In this document: positions 35,542 through 43,976 of the stretch, piece after piece
Layout of the letters: every line of letters begins with the position of its first letter
Position numbering within the stretch: the stretch's first letter is position 1
Assembly (NCBI RefSeq): GCF_050633125.1
Contig: NZ_JBOEFX010000084.1
Coordinates: 1-64,000 of the forward strand
DNA length: 64,000 nt
Direction of reading: 5' to 3'
Source of the DNA: Lewinella sp050633125
Lineage (GTDB): Bacteria > Bacteroidota > Bacteroidia > Chitinophagales > Saprospiraceae
Program-made: the position numbers and the translations under genes
The notes under the pieces: model-generated
Databases searched by the model: none
The model's input: only the letters and a program-made list of their open reading frames with translations
What the model was told of the DNA's origin: nothing

Positions 35542-36297
35542 TTGATGAAATACATAATTTATTTTTTCTTCTGTTTTGCCCTATTAGCCTGTTCCAACGA
35601 TTCAGCGGCTACGCTAAACAGTAGCAGCTCTACAGGGCAGGGTGGATCACTGGCACGTTTCACCGTCGTTGGTGATTACCTTTACACTTTGGAGGTAACT
35701 ACGCTCAAGTGGTTTAAAACAGAAGAAAACGGTGGGTTAACGCCTCAAGGGGAGGTCAGCTTAAACGAAGGGCAGGAAACCATTTTTCCCCTAGATGATT
35801 TGTTGTTTCTGGGTTCAACTTCGGGCATGAGCATCTATGAAATCAGCAGCACAGGAGAACCCGTATTTCGCTCCCAGGTTGACCACGTCGTCGGCTGTGA
35901 CCCTGTCGTCGCCAATGATGAATTTGCTTTCGTAACCTTACGCATTCAAAGTTGTGCTGGATTGTTCCGACCTTTGGTCACCGAAGATGTACTGAATATT
36001 TACAATGTCCAGGATATCCAAAACCCCAATCCAGTAGCCTCCTATCCGATGAATGACCCGCGAGGTTTGGGTTTGGCTGGCGACGTGCTCTTTCTTTGTG
36101 AAGGAGCTAACGGGCTAAAAATCCTCGATATCAGCGATGTTAACCAAGTGAATACCATTAGCCAGCTGACCAATATTCATGCGAATGATGTGATTGTACT
36201 CAATGACAAGTTACTCGTCATTGGACCTGAAAAGATCATTCAGTACGATTATTCTGACCCAGCAAATTTGGTACAAATTTCGGAGATAAACCTTTAG
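35542..36297 (+). CDS. LVIVD-repeat lipoprotein (251 residues)
   Basis: A lipoprotein signal (MMKYIIYFFFCFALLAC, Cys 17) is followed by a Ser-rich spacer and a beta-propeller-like body. LVIVD-type units are visible: FTVVGDYLYTLEVTTLKWFK, LGSTSGMSIYEISSTGEPVF, GLGLAGDVLFLCEGANGLKI then LDISDVNQ. It is probably anchored at the cell surface or in the outer-membrane inner leaflet. It forms a pair with the upstream lipoprotein and lies 22 bases before the glycosyltransferase gene. Biochemical role unknown. Confidence 0.82.
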   Translation: MMKYIIYFFFCFALLACSNDSAATLNSSSSTGQGGSLARFTVVGDYLYTLEVTTLKWFKTEENGGLTPQGEVSLNEGQETIFPLDDLLFLGSTSGMSIYEISSTGEPVFRSQVDHVVGCDPVVANDEFAFVTLRIQSCAGLFRPLVTEDVLNIYNVQDIQNPNPVASYPMNDPRGLGLAGDVLFLCEGANGLKILDISDVNQVNTISQLTNIHANDVIVLNDKLLVIGPEKIIQYDYSDPANLVQISEINL

Positions 36298-36319
36298 TTT
36301 TTTCGCCTTATCAAGGAAT

Positions 36320-37216
36320 ATGCAGTATATCGTTATCATCCCTGCTTACAACGAGGAGGAATTCTTACCCGCAACCATTGATTGCATTATTCAACAAACA
36401 CACTTGCCTGCCGCACTGATGGTCGTCAATGACGGTTCCAGTGATCGCACAAAAGAAATTATTGATGAATATGCTAAAGTGCATCTCTGGATTCACCCCG
36501 TTCACCTTTCACAGGACAAAGGCTACGCTGGGGGCGCTAAAATCGTGAACGCCTTCTATCATGGCTACAACGCCATTCCTGTTGCATCCTATGATTTTTT
36601 GGTAAAACTGGACGCCGATATCATATTAGCGCCTGACTATTTCGAGAAAATCACCAATATCTTCAAAAAACACCCTAAAGTGGGGCTTGCCGGCGGGCAA
36701 CTCCTGACAGAGAAAAATGGGAAATGGGTCTACGAAAACATCTCTGATCGCGACCATGTAAAAGGGGCGTTCAAAGCATGGCGCAAAGCCGCATTTGAGG
36801 ATATCAATGGCATACGGTCTACCATCGGCTGGGATTCAGCAGACGAAATCCTCCTGCAATACCATGGCTGGGAAGTGAAGGTTGATGAGTCTTTGCCCAT
36901 CAAACACTACCGCCCCTTAGGCACTAAAACCGGTTTGGTAAAAATCCAAGTGCGCATTGGCTACAGCTTCTATCGCCTTCGTTATGGTTTTTGGATCAGC
37001 CTGATTTCTGCGGCCAAAACGGCCACTCGTCATCGGCCATTTATCATTTCAGGCTTGGCGGTCATGTATGGCTTCTGCGAGGCTTGGCTGCGTAGAGATA
37101 AGTACGCGGTAACCAAAGAAGAAGGTGCTTATTTCCGGCGTTTTCGCATCGCCCGGATGTTTGGGAAACTAGGCGTCTCTTTGCCGCTCGATAAATCTCA
37201 CACCAATAAGCATTAG
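36320..37216 (+). CDS. Family 2 glycosyltransferase
   Basis: The 298-residue cytosolic or membrane-associated enzyme has a GT-A fold. It starts QYIVIIPAYNEEEFLPATID, then VNDGSSDRTKEIIDEY, with the nucleotide-sugar/metal motif DAD in LVKLDADIILAPDYF near residue 97. The acceptor region contains GWDSADEILLQYHGWEV. It transfers a sugar from a nucleotide donor to an unknown acceptor in envelope polysaccharide or glycolipid synthesis. The C-terminal quarter has one weakly hydrophobic stretch (FIISGLAVMYGFCEAWL) that may touch the membrane. The gene precedes ftsX by 74 bases, using the later ftsX start. Confidence 0.88.
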   Translation: MQYIVIIPAYNEEEFLPATIDCIIQQTHLPAALMVVNDGSSDRTKEIIDEYAKVHLWIHPVHLSQDKGYAGGAKIVNAFYHGYNAIPVASYDFLVKLDADIILAPDYFEKITNIFKKHPKVGLAGGQLLTEKNGKWVYENISDRDHVKGAFKAWRKAAFEDINGIRSTIGWDSADEILLQYHGWEVKVDESLPIKHYRPLGTKTGLVKIQVRIGYSFYRLRYGFWISLISAAKTATRHRPFIISGLAVMYGFCEAWLRRDKYAVTKEEGAYFRRFRIARMFGKLGVSLPLDKSHTNKH

Positions 37217-37278
37217 CATTGCACAGAAAACAAAGTGTGTTTTTGTTTTCGTGCTGTTCCTTAGTCCTTCAATTTTCC

Positions 37279-37286
37279 TACATTTG
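37279..37286 (+). promoter_or_regulatory. -7 element directly before ftsX
   Basis: TACATTTG matches TAnnTTTG and ends 4 bases before the ATG at 37291. If used, the transcript would be nearly leaderless. The -33 element is not convincing. Confidence 0.35.
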
Positions 37287-37290
37287 CTCC

Positions 37291-38166
37291 ATGAGTAAGC
37301 CGCAACAGCAACCACCTCAACATCGGCCAAATTACCTCTACACCATCATCAGTGTAGCTGCCGTACTTTTTCTATTAGGCTTCTTTGGGCTACTCCTGCT
37401 ACAGAGCCAACGACTGACCAAAGTCCTCAAAGAACAAGTTGACATCATTGTTGAGCTGACCAATACCCCAGCAGATTCTGCAAGACTGGCACTGGAAAAC
37501 AAGCTTAGTAAAAGTTCATTTGTGATCCCTCAATCCGTAGAGTTCACTTCGCGGGAGGAGGCCCTGGAATTGATGAGCGACGACCTCGGCGAGGACCTCC
37601 TGAGCCTGGATTTGCCCAACCCGCTGTATGATGTTTACACTTTCAACGTAGGTGCGCTTTACCTTACACCGGACAGCCTTCAACGCATCCGCGAAGTACT
37701 CATTAAAGACCCGATCATCAACGACGTTTACTATCAGGAAAGCCTCATTGATCAGTTGACACGAAACATCAAAAGGATCAGTTGGATTTTATTAGGTATA
37801 GCCGCTCTTTTTGTCTTGCTGGCCCTTACGGTCATTCACAACACCATCCGCCTGGCTCTGTATGCCAATCGTTTTCTCATAAAAACACAGGAATTGGTAG
37901 GCGCTCGTTGGGAGTTTATCTCGCGGCCCTATTTACGAAAATCACTCTGGCACGGCTTACTAAGTGCGCTGCTTGCCATTGGGCTACTCCTTTTGCTGCA
38001 ATTTTGGTTTCAACAGCAGATCCCTGAAATTAGAGCACTTCAGCACCCACTGGCTTTCGCTAGTTTATTTGCAGGGCTCATTATTTTAGGAATGGTCATC
38101 AACTGGCTTAGCACCTATGTCGTCGTAAGAAAGTACCTGCGAATGCGGGAAGATGAACTCTACTAA
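37291..38166 (+). CDS. ftsX: Cell-division ABC-transporter-like protein FtsX
   Basis: FtsX works with the ATPase FtsE to control peptidoglycan hydrolases at division. From the ATG at 37291 the protein has 291 residues; an in-frame TTG 72 bases upstream only adds an unlikely tail. Topology: N-terminal cytosolic segment, TM1 (about 18-40, YTIISVAAVLFLLGFFGLLL), a roughly 130-residue periplasmic loop (EQVDIIVELTNTPADSARLA onward), then three TM helices (ILLGIAALFVLLALTVI; LLSALLAIGLLLLLQF; SLFAGLIILGMVINWLS), the standard FtsX layout. The downstream order DUF3098, uppP, truB is typical of Bacteroidota. ftsE is not in the window. Confidence 0.92.
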   Translation: MSKPQQQPPQHRPNYLYTIISVAAVLFLLGFFGLLLLQSQRLTKVLKEQVDIIVELTNTPADSARLALENKLSKSSFVIPQSVEFTSREEALELMSDDLGEDLLSLDLPNPLYDVYTFNVGALYLTPDSLQRIREVLIKDPIINDVYYQESLIDQLTRNIKRISWILLGIAALFVLLALTVIHNTIRLALYANRFLIKTQELVGARWEFISRPYLRKSLWHGLLSALLAIGLLLLLQFWFQQQIPEIRALQHPLAFASLFAGLIILGMVINWLSTYVVVRKYLRMREDELY

Positions 38167-38174
38167 AAAACGTG

Positions 38175-38182
38175 TACCTTTG
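38175..38182 (+). promoter_or_regulatory. -7 element before the DUF3098 gene
   Basis: TACCTTTG matches TAnnTTTG, 66 bases before the ATG at 38248. No clear -33 element. Confidence 0.45.
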
Positions 38183-38247
38183 CCCAATTGAGAAACACCA
38201 GAGAATATTCAATATATTTTTTGCGCAATATCAAGGAAAAATAATCA

Positions 38248-38571
38248 ATGAGTAATAAGCCTAGCAAGAAGAAAGTTGTTGTAAGCACAACTTCTAAAGA
38301 TTCTGATCGCAGCCCTGCCACTGCCCGTACCCGCAGCAGTAGTACAGCCTCTACCCAACGTGAATTTACCTTTAATCGCGATACCTATATTTGGATGGGC
38401 GTAGGTTTTGCATTGGTACTAATAGGGATGATGCTCATGAGCGGCGGTCACATGCCCAGCGCTGATGTTTGGGAAGAAGATATTATCTATAGCTTCCGCC
38501 GAACTGTTTTGGCTCCTATCGTAATTCTCGCCGGTCTGGTTGTAGAAGTATATGCAATTTTCAAAAAATAA
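38248..38571 (+). CDS. DUF3098 membrane protein
   Basis: The 107-residue product has a Ser/Thr/Lys-rich N-terminus (about 1-38), then FTFNRDTYIWMGVGFALVLI with a first TM helix, LMSGGHMPSADVWEEDIIYS, and a second TM helix (TVLAPIVILAGLVVEVYAIF). This matches DUF3098, a Bacteroidota family nearly always found between ftsX and uppP. Its role is not known; the neighbours suggest cell-wall synthesis or division. It ends 6 bases before uppP. Confidence 0.88.
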   Translation: MSNKPSKKKVVVSTTSKDSDRSPATARTRSSSTASTQREFTFNRDTYIWMGVGFALVLIGMMLMSGGHMPSADVWEEDIIYSFRRTVLAPIVILAGLVVEVYAIFKK

Positions 38572-38577
38572 TTCTTC

Positions 38578-39364
38578 TTGGAATTTTTACAAGCTGCCCT
38601 GCTTGGTATCATTCAGGGATTAACCGAGTTTCTGCCGGTGAGTAGTAGCGGGCATCNNGCTCGCAAAATTCTTTCTTGGAGACACCAGTGCTGCCGAAGA
38701 AAGTCTACTGATGACCATTGTCCTTCATGCTGCTACAGCCTTGAGTACTATTGTCATTTTCCGGAAAGACATCATGGAAATCTTCCGAGGACTGTTTGCT
38801 TTCGAGAACAACGAAGCAAGTCGTTTTAGTGGAAAGGTTATCTTATCAATGATTCCAGCTGCACTGGTCGGACTTCTGTTTGAGGATGCAATTGAGCAAT
38901 TGTTTGCTCAACAAATTCCACTCGTAGCAGGGATGTTGGTCATTACTGGCCTCTTGCTATTCATGGCAGATCGGGCTAAGATAACAGACAAAGAGGTAGG
39001 CTGGTCACATGCCTTACTCATAGGTATTGCTCAAGCCATCGCCATTATTCCTGGCATCTCACGTTCCGGGGCTACGATTAGCACTTCTGTATTACTTGGT
39101 ATTGACCGAGAAAAAGCAGCACGCTTTTCCTTTTTGATGGTCGTTCCACTAATTTTAGGTAAGATCGCTAAAGATGTCTTGGATGGTGATTTTGTGGAAA
39201 CGCCTAACCTTCTTCCGCTGATGATTGGCTTCGCAGCAGCTTTCATTACTGGCCTGTTTGCTTGCCAGTGGATGATTAAACTTGTGAAAAACAGTCAATT
39301 AACCTATTTTGCCATCTATTGCTTTATCATAGCTGCTATTGCCATGATAGCTTGGGCGCTTTAA
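38578..39364 (+). CDS. uppP: Undecaprenyl-diphosphatase, interrupted by an assembly gap
   Basis: UppP (BacA family) removes one phosphate from undecaprenyl diphosphate so the lipid carrier of cell-wall synthesis can be reused. It starts at TTG 38578 (EFLQAALLGIIQGLTEFLPV, then SSSGH). At 38657-38658 the sequence has 'nn', after which the frame shifts by one. Reading CTCGCAAAATTC in the other frame gives LAKFFLGDTSAAEESLLMTI and joins smoothly, so the true gap is probably 1 or 4 bases and the gene is intact in the organism. The second signature, PGISRSGATIS, is present near 39050, followed by several TM helices. It lies between DUF3098 and truB. Confidence 0.9.
38657..38658. other. Assembly gap (nn) inside uppP
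   Basis: Two undetermined bases placed at a contig join. The frame of uppP changes here, so the printed gap length is not the true one. Confidence 0.95.
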
Positions 39365-39377
39365 CCAGATTAATAGG

Positions 39378-40115
39378 ATGAACGAAACTGAACCTCCTTC
39401 CGTAAAGTTGATGGATTTTCAAGCGGGTACAACCCTCTTGGTGGATAAGCCGCAAGGCTGGACCTCTTTTGATGTTGTGAATAAAATCCGGCATCGACTA
39501 AAGCGGATTACCGGTATTAAACGCATCAAAGTAGGCCATGCGGGCACACTCGACCCACTAGCTACTGGCTTACTCATCATCTGCACCGGTAAGTTCACCA
39601 AAAAGCTTACCGACTTTCAGGGATTAGGCAAGGAATATACAGGTACTTTCCGCCTAGGTGGTACCACGCCTTCCTACGATTCTGAAACAGACGTAGATCG
39701 CGAATTCCCCTACAAGCATATCACACCAGAAAGCCTGGAGGCCGCTCGTCAGCAATTTATGGGCACCATCCAGCAAGTACCTCCCATGTTTTCGGCCATC
39801 AAAGTCGATGGGCAACCGCTCTACAAGCGAGCACGTAAAGGTGAGGTTATTGAAATCAAGGCACGTACCGTTCACATCCACGAGTTTGAACTTACCAATA
39901 TCGAGATTCCCGATGTGAGCTTTCGCTTGCAGTGTTCTAAAGGTACCTATGTACGATCGCTCGCCCACGATATGGGGCAAGTACTCGACAGTGGTGCTCA
40001 TTTGACGGAACTTCGTCGTACTCAAGTTGGAGACTTCCGTATCGAAGATGCTTGGAATTTAGAGGAGTTGATTGAGCAGCTGGAGGAGCGGATAATGGGG
40101 ATGGATGTGGTTTAG
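39378..40115 (+). CDS. truB: tRNA pseudouridine(55) synthase
   Basis: TruB makes pseudouridine 55 in the T-loop of tRNAs. The 245-residue enzyme has LLVDKPQGWTSFDVVNKIRH near residue 20 and the catalytic Asp in VGHAGTLDPLATGLLIICTG (near residue 60). Further landmarks are LGKEYTGTFRLGGTTPSYDS, QVPPMFSAIKVDGQPLYKRA and CSKGTYVRSLAHDMG. The C-terminal PUA domain is absent or very short, common for Bacteroidota TruB. It starts 13 bases after uppP and is the last gene of the ftsX-DUF3098-uppP-truB run. Confidence 0.96.
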   Translation: MNETEPPSVKLMDFQAGTTLLVDKPQGWTSFDVVNKIRHRLKRITGIKRIKVGHAGTLDPLATGLLIICTGKFTKKLTDFQGLGKEYTGTFRLGGTTPSYDSETDVDREFPYKHITPESLEAARQQFMGTIQQVPPMFSAIKVDGQPLYKRARKGEVIEIKARTVHIHEFELTNIEIPDVSFRLQCSKGTYVRSLAHDMGQVLDSGAHLTELRRTQVGDFRIEDAWNLEELIEQLEERIMGMDVV

Positions 40116-40249
40116 TGTTGGTTTGATGGTTTGTTTGTTAATGTAAAAGTGTAAGGGTGCAAAAGTTGGGGCCAAATACTTCCCACTTCCGAACTCCGAC
40201 TTTTTAGTGCCAGTTGCGGATGATTCCTACATTCGGCCACCCAACGCTT

Positions 40250-40495
40250 ACACCTAGGCTGTTCAATCTGTACCTGTTTGGGCTGAGACGTATTTAGCTT
40301 TAATTCACGACCCACCCCAACCCCTCCCTAGCCAGGCGAGGGGCTTTCCGCATCACTTAATTTTATTGATAATCAACACTTTACGAATCAAAGTTCTCCC
40401 TCCATCACAAAGGGAGGGAGCTAGAGGGTGGGTCGTGAACACAGGCCTAAAAGCGTCTCACTCCTTTTAACATCAGATTGTACAGCCTACGCTTA
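40250..40495. repeat. Large imperfect inverted repeat, MITE-like
   Basis: Left arm 40250-40317 and right arm 40426-40495 (read on the minus strand) share in order TAGGCTGT, CAATCTG, TGAGACG, TTTAG and an exact 14-base inner end TTCACGACCCACCC. The 108-base centre has further short inverted pieces (CTCCCTCC/GGAGGGAG). No gene lies inside. The arms are too long and too well ordered to be chance. Confidence 0.7.
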
Positions 40496-40557
40496 CACCC
40501 TTCCAACTTTGGCATATACCACCTTACTTCCGACTTCCCACCTCTGACTTCCCACTT

Positions 40558-40690
40558 AAAAAAGGGCGCTCCCCCTCCCGATGATCGGGGTCGGGTCATT
40601 CGCCACTCGCTGCTCACTCGGCCCTTCCGCTGGTCGGGCTCCCCGCGTTGCGGGGCTGGCTACTACCCCTAGCGCAGGGAATAGCCATAG
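40558..40690 (+). repeat. GC-rich GGGCGCTCCCC intergenic repeat
   Basis: It begins GGGCGCTCCCCCTCCCGAT, then GGTCGGGTCATTCGC, CTCACTCGGCCCTTCCGCTG, and ends GGCTACTACCCCTAGCGC. The part around 850-965 on the minus strand has a similar start and end. I recall similar elements from other Bacteroidota genomes but could not check. No gene is seen in 40116-40975. Confidence 0.55.
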
Positions 40691-40975
40691 GATCAAGCTT
40701 ACCTTCCTTAGAAAATCATTGCAGAAAAGTGAGCAATAGCTTTACGCTGAATTTTTGCCTTTTACCCAGTATAAGGCGAAAGCATTACCCCCTTCACCCT
40801 TTGATGTCTCTGTTGTCGCTTATCTTGGATATTTGTAGTTCAAGTTGGAATGGCAATAGAAAGCAAAGGTGCTACAGCAGTCGGGCGACTGAGTAGCTCC
40901 TTTTTAACGCGCTCTCTCTGAATCTTAAGATAAGCTATTTTATGTATACAGCGCTACTGCAAAGAATAACTTTAT

Positions 40976-41776
40976 TTATTGAAAACTATAGCTAACACCT
41001 ACGCCTAGAGTTAAGAGCATCATTTTTTTTGACAACCTACCTTCAAGTGTCTCTTGATCGCCGTTGATTCGATAATTTCCAGCGAGGATTTCTTTTCTGG
41101 AAAATGACGTATTGATTACAGTGTTTAGTGAAATCTTGGATTCAGGCAGCTTGTGGGAATATCCGACACTTAAATTAGGGGAAATAATAACATTGTTTTT
41201 TTCATTATACTGAACTGTAGTAGAAAAAATATTAAAGCTCTGATTCGGCTGAGGGGAGGCTCTAAATTGAATATCTGCAACAATCGGCAAAAAGAAACTT
41301 GTTCTCACACCAGCTTTTAAGAAAATCAAATTCTTTTGTGTTAAAGGGATATTGTATCGAAAACTTAGTATTGCTGATGAATAGAGTACATCATAGAACG
41401 TTAATTCGCTGACATAGGGCTGTTCCCATCCAAGGTCTAAAAACTCTTCATCAGCAATGACGCGTAGTTGGTAAGAATTAAGCCCTGTTTCAAGCCCGAT
41501 ATCCCACATTAAGTTTTTTCGGACGGTTTTTGAAAAATTTGCACATAACGCAAATAAAGCAGACCCATCAGAGACTGCGTCTCCTTTTCCAGGCTGTAGC
41601 ACGGGGTAATTTCTTTCAAAATCTAAAGCAGGTGTTCGCCCATATAATAGTTGTATACTGATTTCTTTAGATTGGTTGCTTAAATTAGATGCGGATTGTG
41701 CTTCTATATTTGATGTGAAAAATAGAATTAAAAAATAGATTAATCCATACTTGGTGCGATAATCTAAGTTTTTCAT
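40976..41776 (-). CDS. Outer-membrane beta-barrel protein, unknown function
   Basis: I do not recognise a specific family. The 266-residue product has a signal peptide (about 1-27, KYGLIYFLILFFTSNIEAQS) and then alternating strands typical of an 8-10-stranded porin-like barrel (ISIQLLYGRTPALDFERNY, MWDIGLETGLNSYQLRVIA, LIFLKAGVRTSFFLPIV, VIISPNLSVGYSHKLPESK, LLTLGVGVSYSFQ). It ends in an aromatic-plus-Gln pair near the usual terminal Phe. It is more AT-rich than the truB side. It is flanked at 40764-40782 and 41946-41964 by near-identical 19-base direct repeats, which may mark an insertion. Confidence 0.7.
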   Translation of the reverse strand: MKNLDYRTKYGLIYFLILFFTSNIEAQSASNLSNQSKEISIQLLYGRTPALDFERNYPVLQPGKGDAVSDGSALFALCANFSKTVRKNLMWDIGLETGLNSYQLRVIADEEFLDLGWEQPYVSELTFYDVLYSSAILSFRYNIPLTQKNLIFLKAGVRTSFFLPIVADIQFRASPQPNQSFNIFSTTVQYNEKNNVIISPNLSVGYSHKLPESKISLNTVINTSFSRKEILAGNYRINGDQETLEGRLSKKMMLLTLGVGVSYSFQ

Positions 41777-41800
41777 AATAGTATATTTTGGTGTCAGTCG

Positions 41801-41852
41801 TTTGCGCCCCTACAAATCGGACTTTCTACAGTTCGGTTTGTAAGGGGGCAAA
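41801..41852. repeat. Hairpin upstream of the outer-membrane barrel gene
   Basis: Arms 41801-41821 and 41832-41852 match at 17 of 21 positions, with two further G-T pairs possible (TTTGCGCCCCTACAAATCGG). It lies 24 bases before the start of the minus-strand gene. The remaining gap 41853-42050 holds only a short direct repeat. Confidence 0.55.
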
Positions 41853-42050
41853 CCAAAACCAGTTTCGGGTGCGACGCATTTATCATTTGGGAGAAATATA
41901 GGCTAAAGTAGACCAGTATTTAATAGCCTAGTGGTTTCGTATTCTACCCAGTATAAAGCGAAAGGGCGGTCTCAAAAAAAGATTCAATTTCGTTGTCCTA
42001 ACAATTGGGGGGAGATCAAAGATCATTACCCTGAAGGCACAAATCTTAAG

Positions 42051-42812
42051 TTACCAAGAATAGAAGTAAAACATAAATCCACCAGTTTTCCTGATAAATA
42101 AGCTTACTTTCTCTTTATTTAAGTATATGTTAACCTCTATCGCTAAACTACTTGTAGTGATAATTTCATCAGGAATGAAAAGATCTGAGAGGTATTCATT
42201 GTCGTTATAGGTTATTGCTTTTCTCCATGTCACTCTATTGCTCGTTCCTTTATACTCTAGAATAACTTTATTGAGTTGTTCGTATATGGATAAAGTTCCA
42301 AGTGGCAATTGCACAGTGCGGATTGGTCCAGTCAGGATGACACTGTCAGATATATTTTCTCCTGTAAAAGGGCCATCATCCATAGTAAATAACATTTCAG
42401 AGACTAACGAGTCCTTTTCGACTAGGTGATAGAAGCTATTTCGAACATTGTCGATCTGAGTATCCTTATCTGCATTTAATAGCTTAGAAAATGGCGTCTT
42501 GCTGAGAAGACCATAAAGCCGCGTAAGATTATCGAGAGTAGACGTATCTATATTTGCATTACAATTAGAATGATAGGAAGGAAGTTGTGCGATGATGACG
42601 GGAATTAGAAAATTAGGATTGGTCACATCATAACTATCGGTAAGTCTATGGGAAAATTGACTAATATCATCGTTAGACCATATCGCTACTTCTTGAGAGC
42701 TATCGACTCCGTAAAAATCTAAGAATTTGATGTAATAGCAATGTTGCTTATCGTTTTCTTGAGCCATTAGAAATAAGGGAAGACCAATCAATATGAATAA
42801 AACTTGTTTCAT
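42051..42812 (-). CDS. Exported protein of unknown function
   Basis: I do not recognise this protein. The 253-residue product has a clear signal peptide (MKQVLFILIGLPLFLMAQ) and then a mixed alpha/beta body with three Cys residues (two near the N-terminus: QHCYY and SNCNAN). It ends in a beta-rich stretch (LAIEVNIYLNKEKVSLFIRK then GGFMFYFYSW). No lipobox, membrane helix or sorting domain is seen, so it should be periplasmic or secreted. It is upstream of the barrel-protein gene on the same strand, with 274 bases between. Both are AT-rich and may form a strain-specific pair. The gap to prmC contains a 13-base inverted repeat pair. Confidence 0.6.
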   Translation of the reverse strand: MKQVLFILIGLPLFLMAQENDKQHCYYIKFLDFYGVDSSQEVAIWSNDDISQFSHRLTDSYDVTNPNFLIPVIIAQLPSYHSNCNANIDTSTLDNLTRLYGLLSKTPFSKLLNADKDTQIDNVRNSFYHLVEKDSLVSEMLFTMDDGPFTGENISDSVILTGPIRTVQLPLGTLSIYEQLNKVILEYKGTSNRVTWRKAITYNDNEYLSDLFIPDEIITTSSLAIEVNIYLNKEKVSLFIRKTGGFMFYFYSW

Positions 42813-42837
42813 ACTTTAAGAATTATTTCTTAACAAA

Positions 42838-42964
42838 TCTGATGGGATATTATTATTATTATTGGTAAATAATTGACTTTTATCCTAGTCGTAGTATATC
42901 ATGTTTTCTTATCTACAGAAATATCAGCCTGTTTCTGTTTTAGTCATTGAAATATCCCATCAGA
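42838..42964. repeat. Inverted repeat pair with TTA microsatellite
   Basis: TCTGATGGGATAT (42838-42850) and its exact reverse complement ATATCCCATCAGA (42952-42964) are 101 bases apart. A run of about six TTA/ATT units follows the left arm. It could be a small mobile remnant. The rest of the gap 42813-43127 shows nothing else. Confidence 0.5.
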
Positions 42965-43127
42965 CCTGGGTTAGAGGCAACTAGATTTATTACCCAGATA
43001 CGCTCTGAGTCAGTGGGCGTTTCCAGTAAAATGAGTGACGAGAATATTGAAGATTCGAGGCTATAATTTTGGAGATTAACGAGACATAAGAACCGGCCTA
43101 CCTTGTGGACGGCGTGCATAACTTAAC

Positions 43128-43976
43128 CTATCTATCCCCCCCTCGCCACATCCTCCATTTCCCCTGCAAATCCTTGCGCAACTCGCCATTTTCAAAACCC
43201 AAAGTCGTCCCCATGGTAGCTACCTCTTGCGCATTGAATTCATTGCACTCAAAGAAGAGTGCACTTTCAGCTTGCGCCTGCTGAATCGCCAATTCCATGA
43301 TTTTTCGATAAAAGATCAGCGCATCATCGTCCTCCACAAAGAGGGCTAGATTAGGCTCGTAGCGTTTGACACCATCTGGCATTAATACGGCCTCTTTGTG
43401 CGGAATGTAGGGAGGGTTACTGATGATGATGTCAAATTTCGGCAGGTCGGTCCAAGTAGTGGAATCCAAAATATTTACTTGTTTCCAGTGTACTTCCAAG
43501 CCTTGGCGGGCGCCATTTTCGCGAGCAATGGCCAAGGCCTCTTCACTCACATCTATCGCCCACACTTCAGCAACGGGCCAGTTTTTCTTGATCGCTAGCG
43601 GAATGCAGCCACTGCCGGTGCCAATGTCCAGTATTTTTGGTGATTTGTTACTCTTACCTTTTTCCTCCAACACCCATTCCACCAATTCTTCCGTTTCCGG
43701 GCGAGGGATCAGTACACCTGGACCAACTTTTAGGCGCAAGCCGTAAAAATCAGCTTGCTCGGTAATGTACTGTACCGGCTCTCCGGCCAGTAACCGCGCT
43801 TTACTACTCGCTAACAATTGTTCTTCATTGGGCGAGATATCTCGGTCTCTCCGGCCACGGTGCCAGCCAAATAAGTCTTCAAAAAATAGGCGAGCAATGG
43901 ATTGAGCTTCCCCCTCTCCTACTGTTTCAGACAAGTCATTTACCAAACTACGGTAGGCGGTCAACATACTGCTCAT
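43128..43976 (-). CDS. prmC: Release-factor glutamine methyltransferase
   Basis: PrmC (HemK) methylates the GGQ glutamine of peptide-chain release factors using S-adenosylmethionine. It has 282 residues. The N-terminal helical domain (about 1-90) contains EPVQYITEQADFYGLRLKVG. The Rossmann methyltransferase domain has the SAM loop ILDIGTGSGCIPLAI near residue 115 and the catalytic NPPY in IISNPPYIPHKE near residue 187. The start overlaps the end of nspC by 4 bases (ATGA), so the genes are translationally coupled. That link is probably incidental to function. Confidence 0.95.
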   Translation of the reverse strand: MSSMLTAYRSLVNDLSETVGEGEAQSIARLFFEDLFGWHRGRRDRDISPNEEQLLASSKARLLAGEPVQYITEQADFYGLRLKVGPGVLIPRPETEELVEWVLEEKGKSNKSPKILDIGTGSGCIPLAIKKNWPVAEVWAIDVSEEALAIARENGARQGLEVHWKQVNILDSTTWTDLPKFDIIISNPPYIPHKEAVLMPDGVKRYEPNLALFVEDDDALIFYRKIMELAIQQAQAESALFFECNEFNAQEVATMGTTLGFENGELRKDLQGKWRMWRGGDR

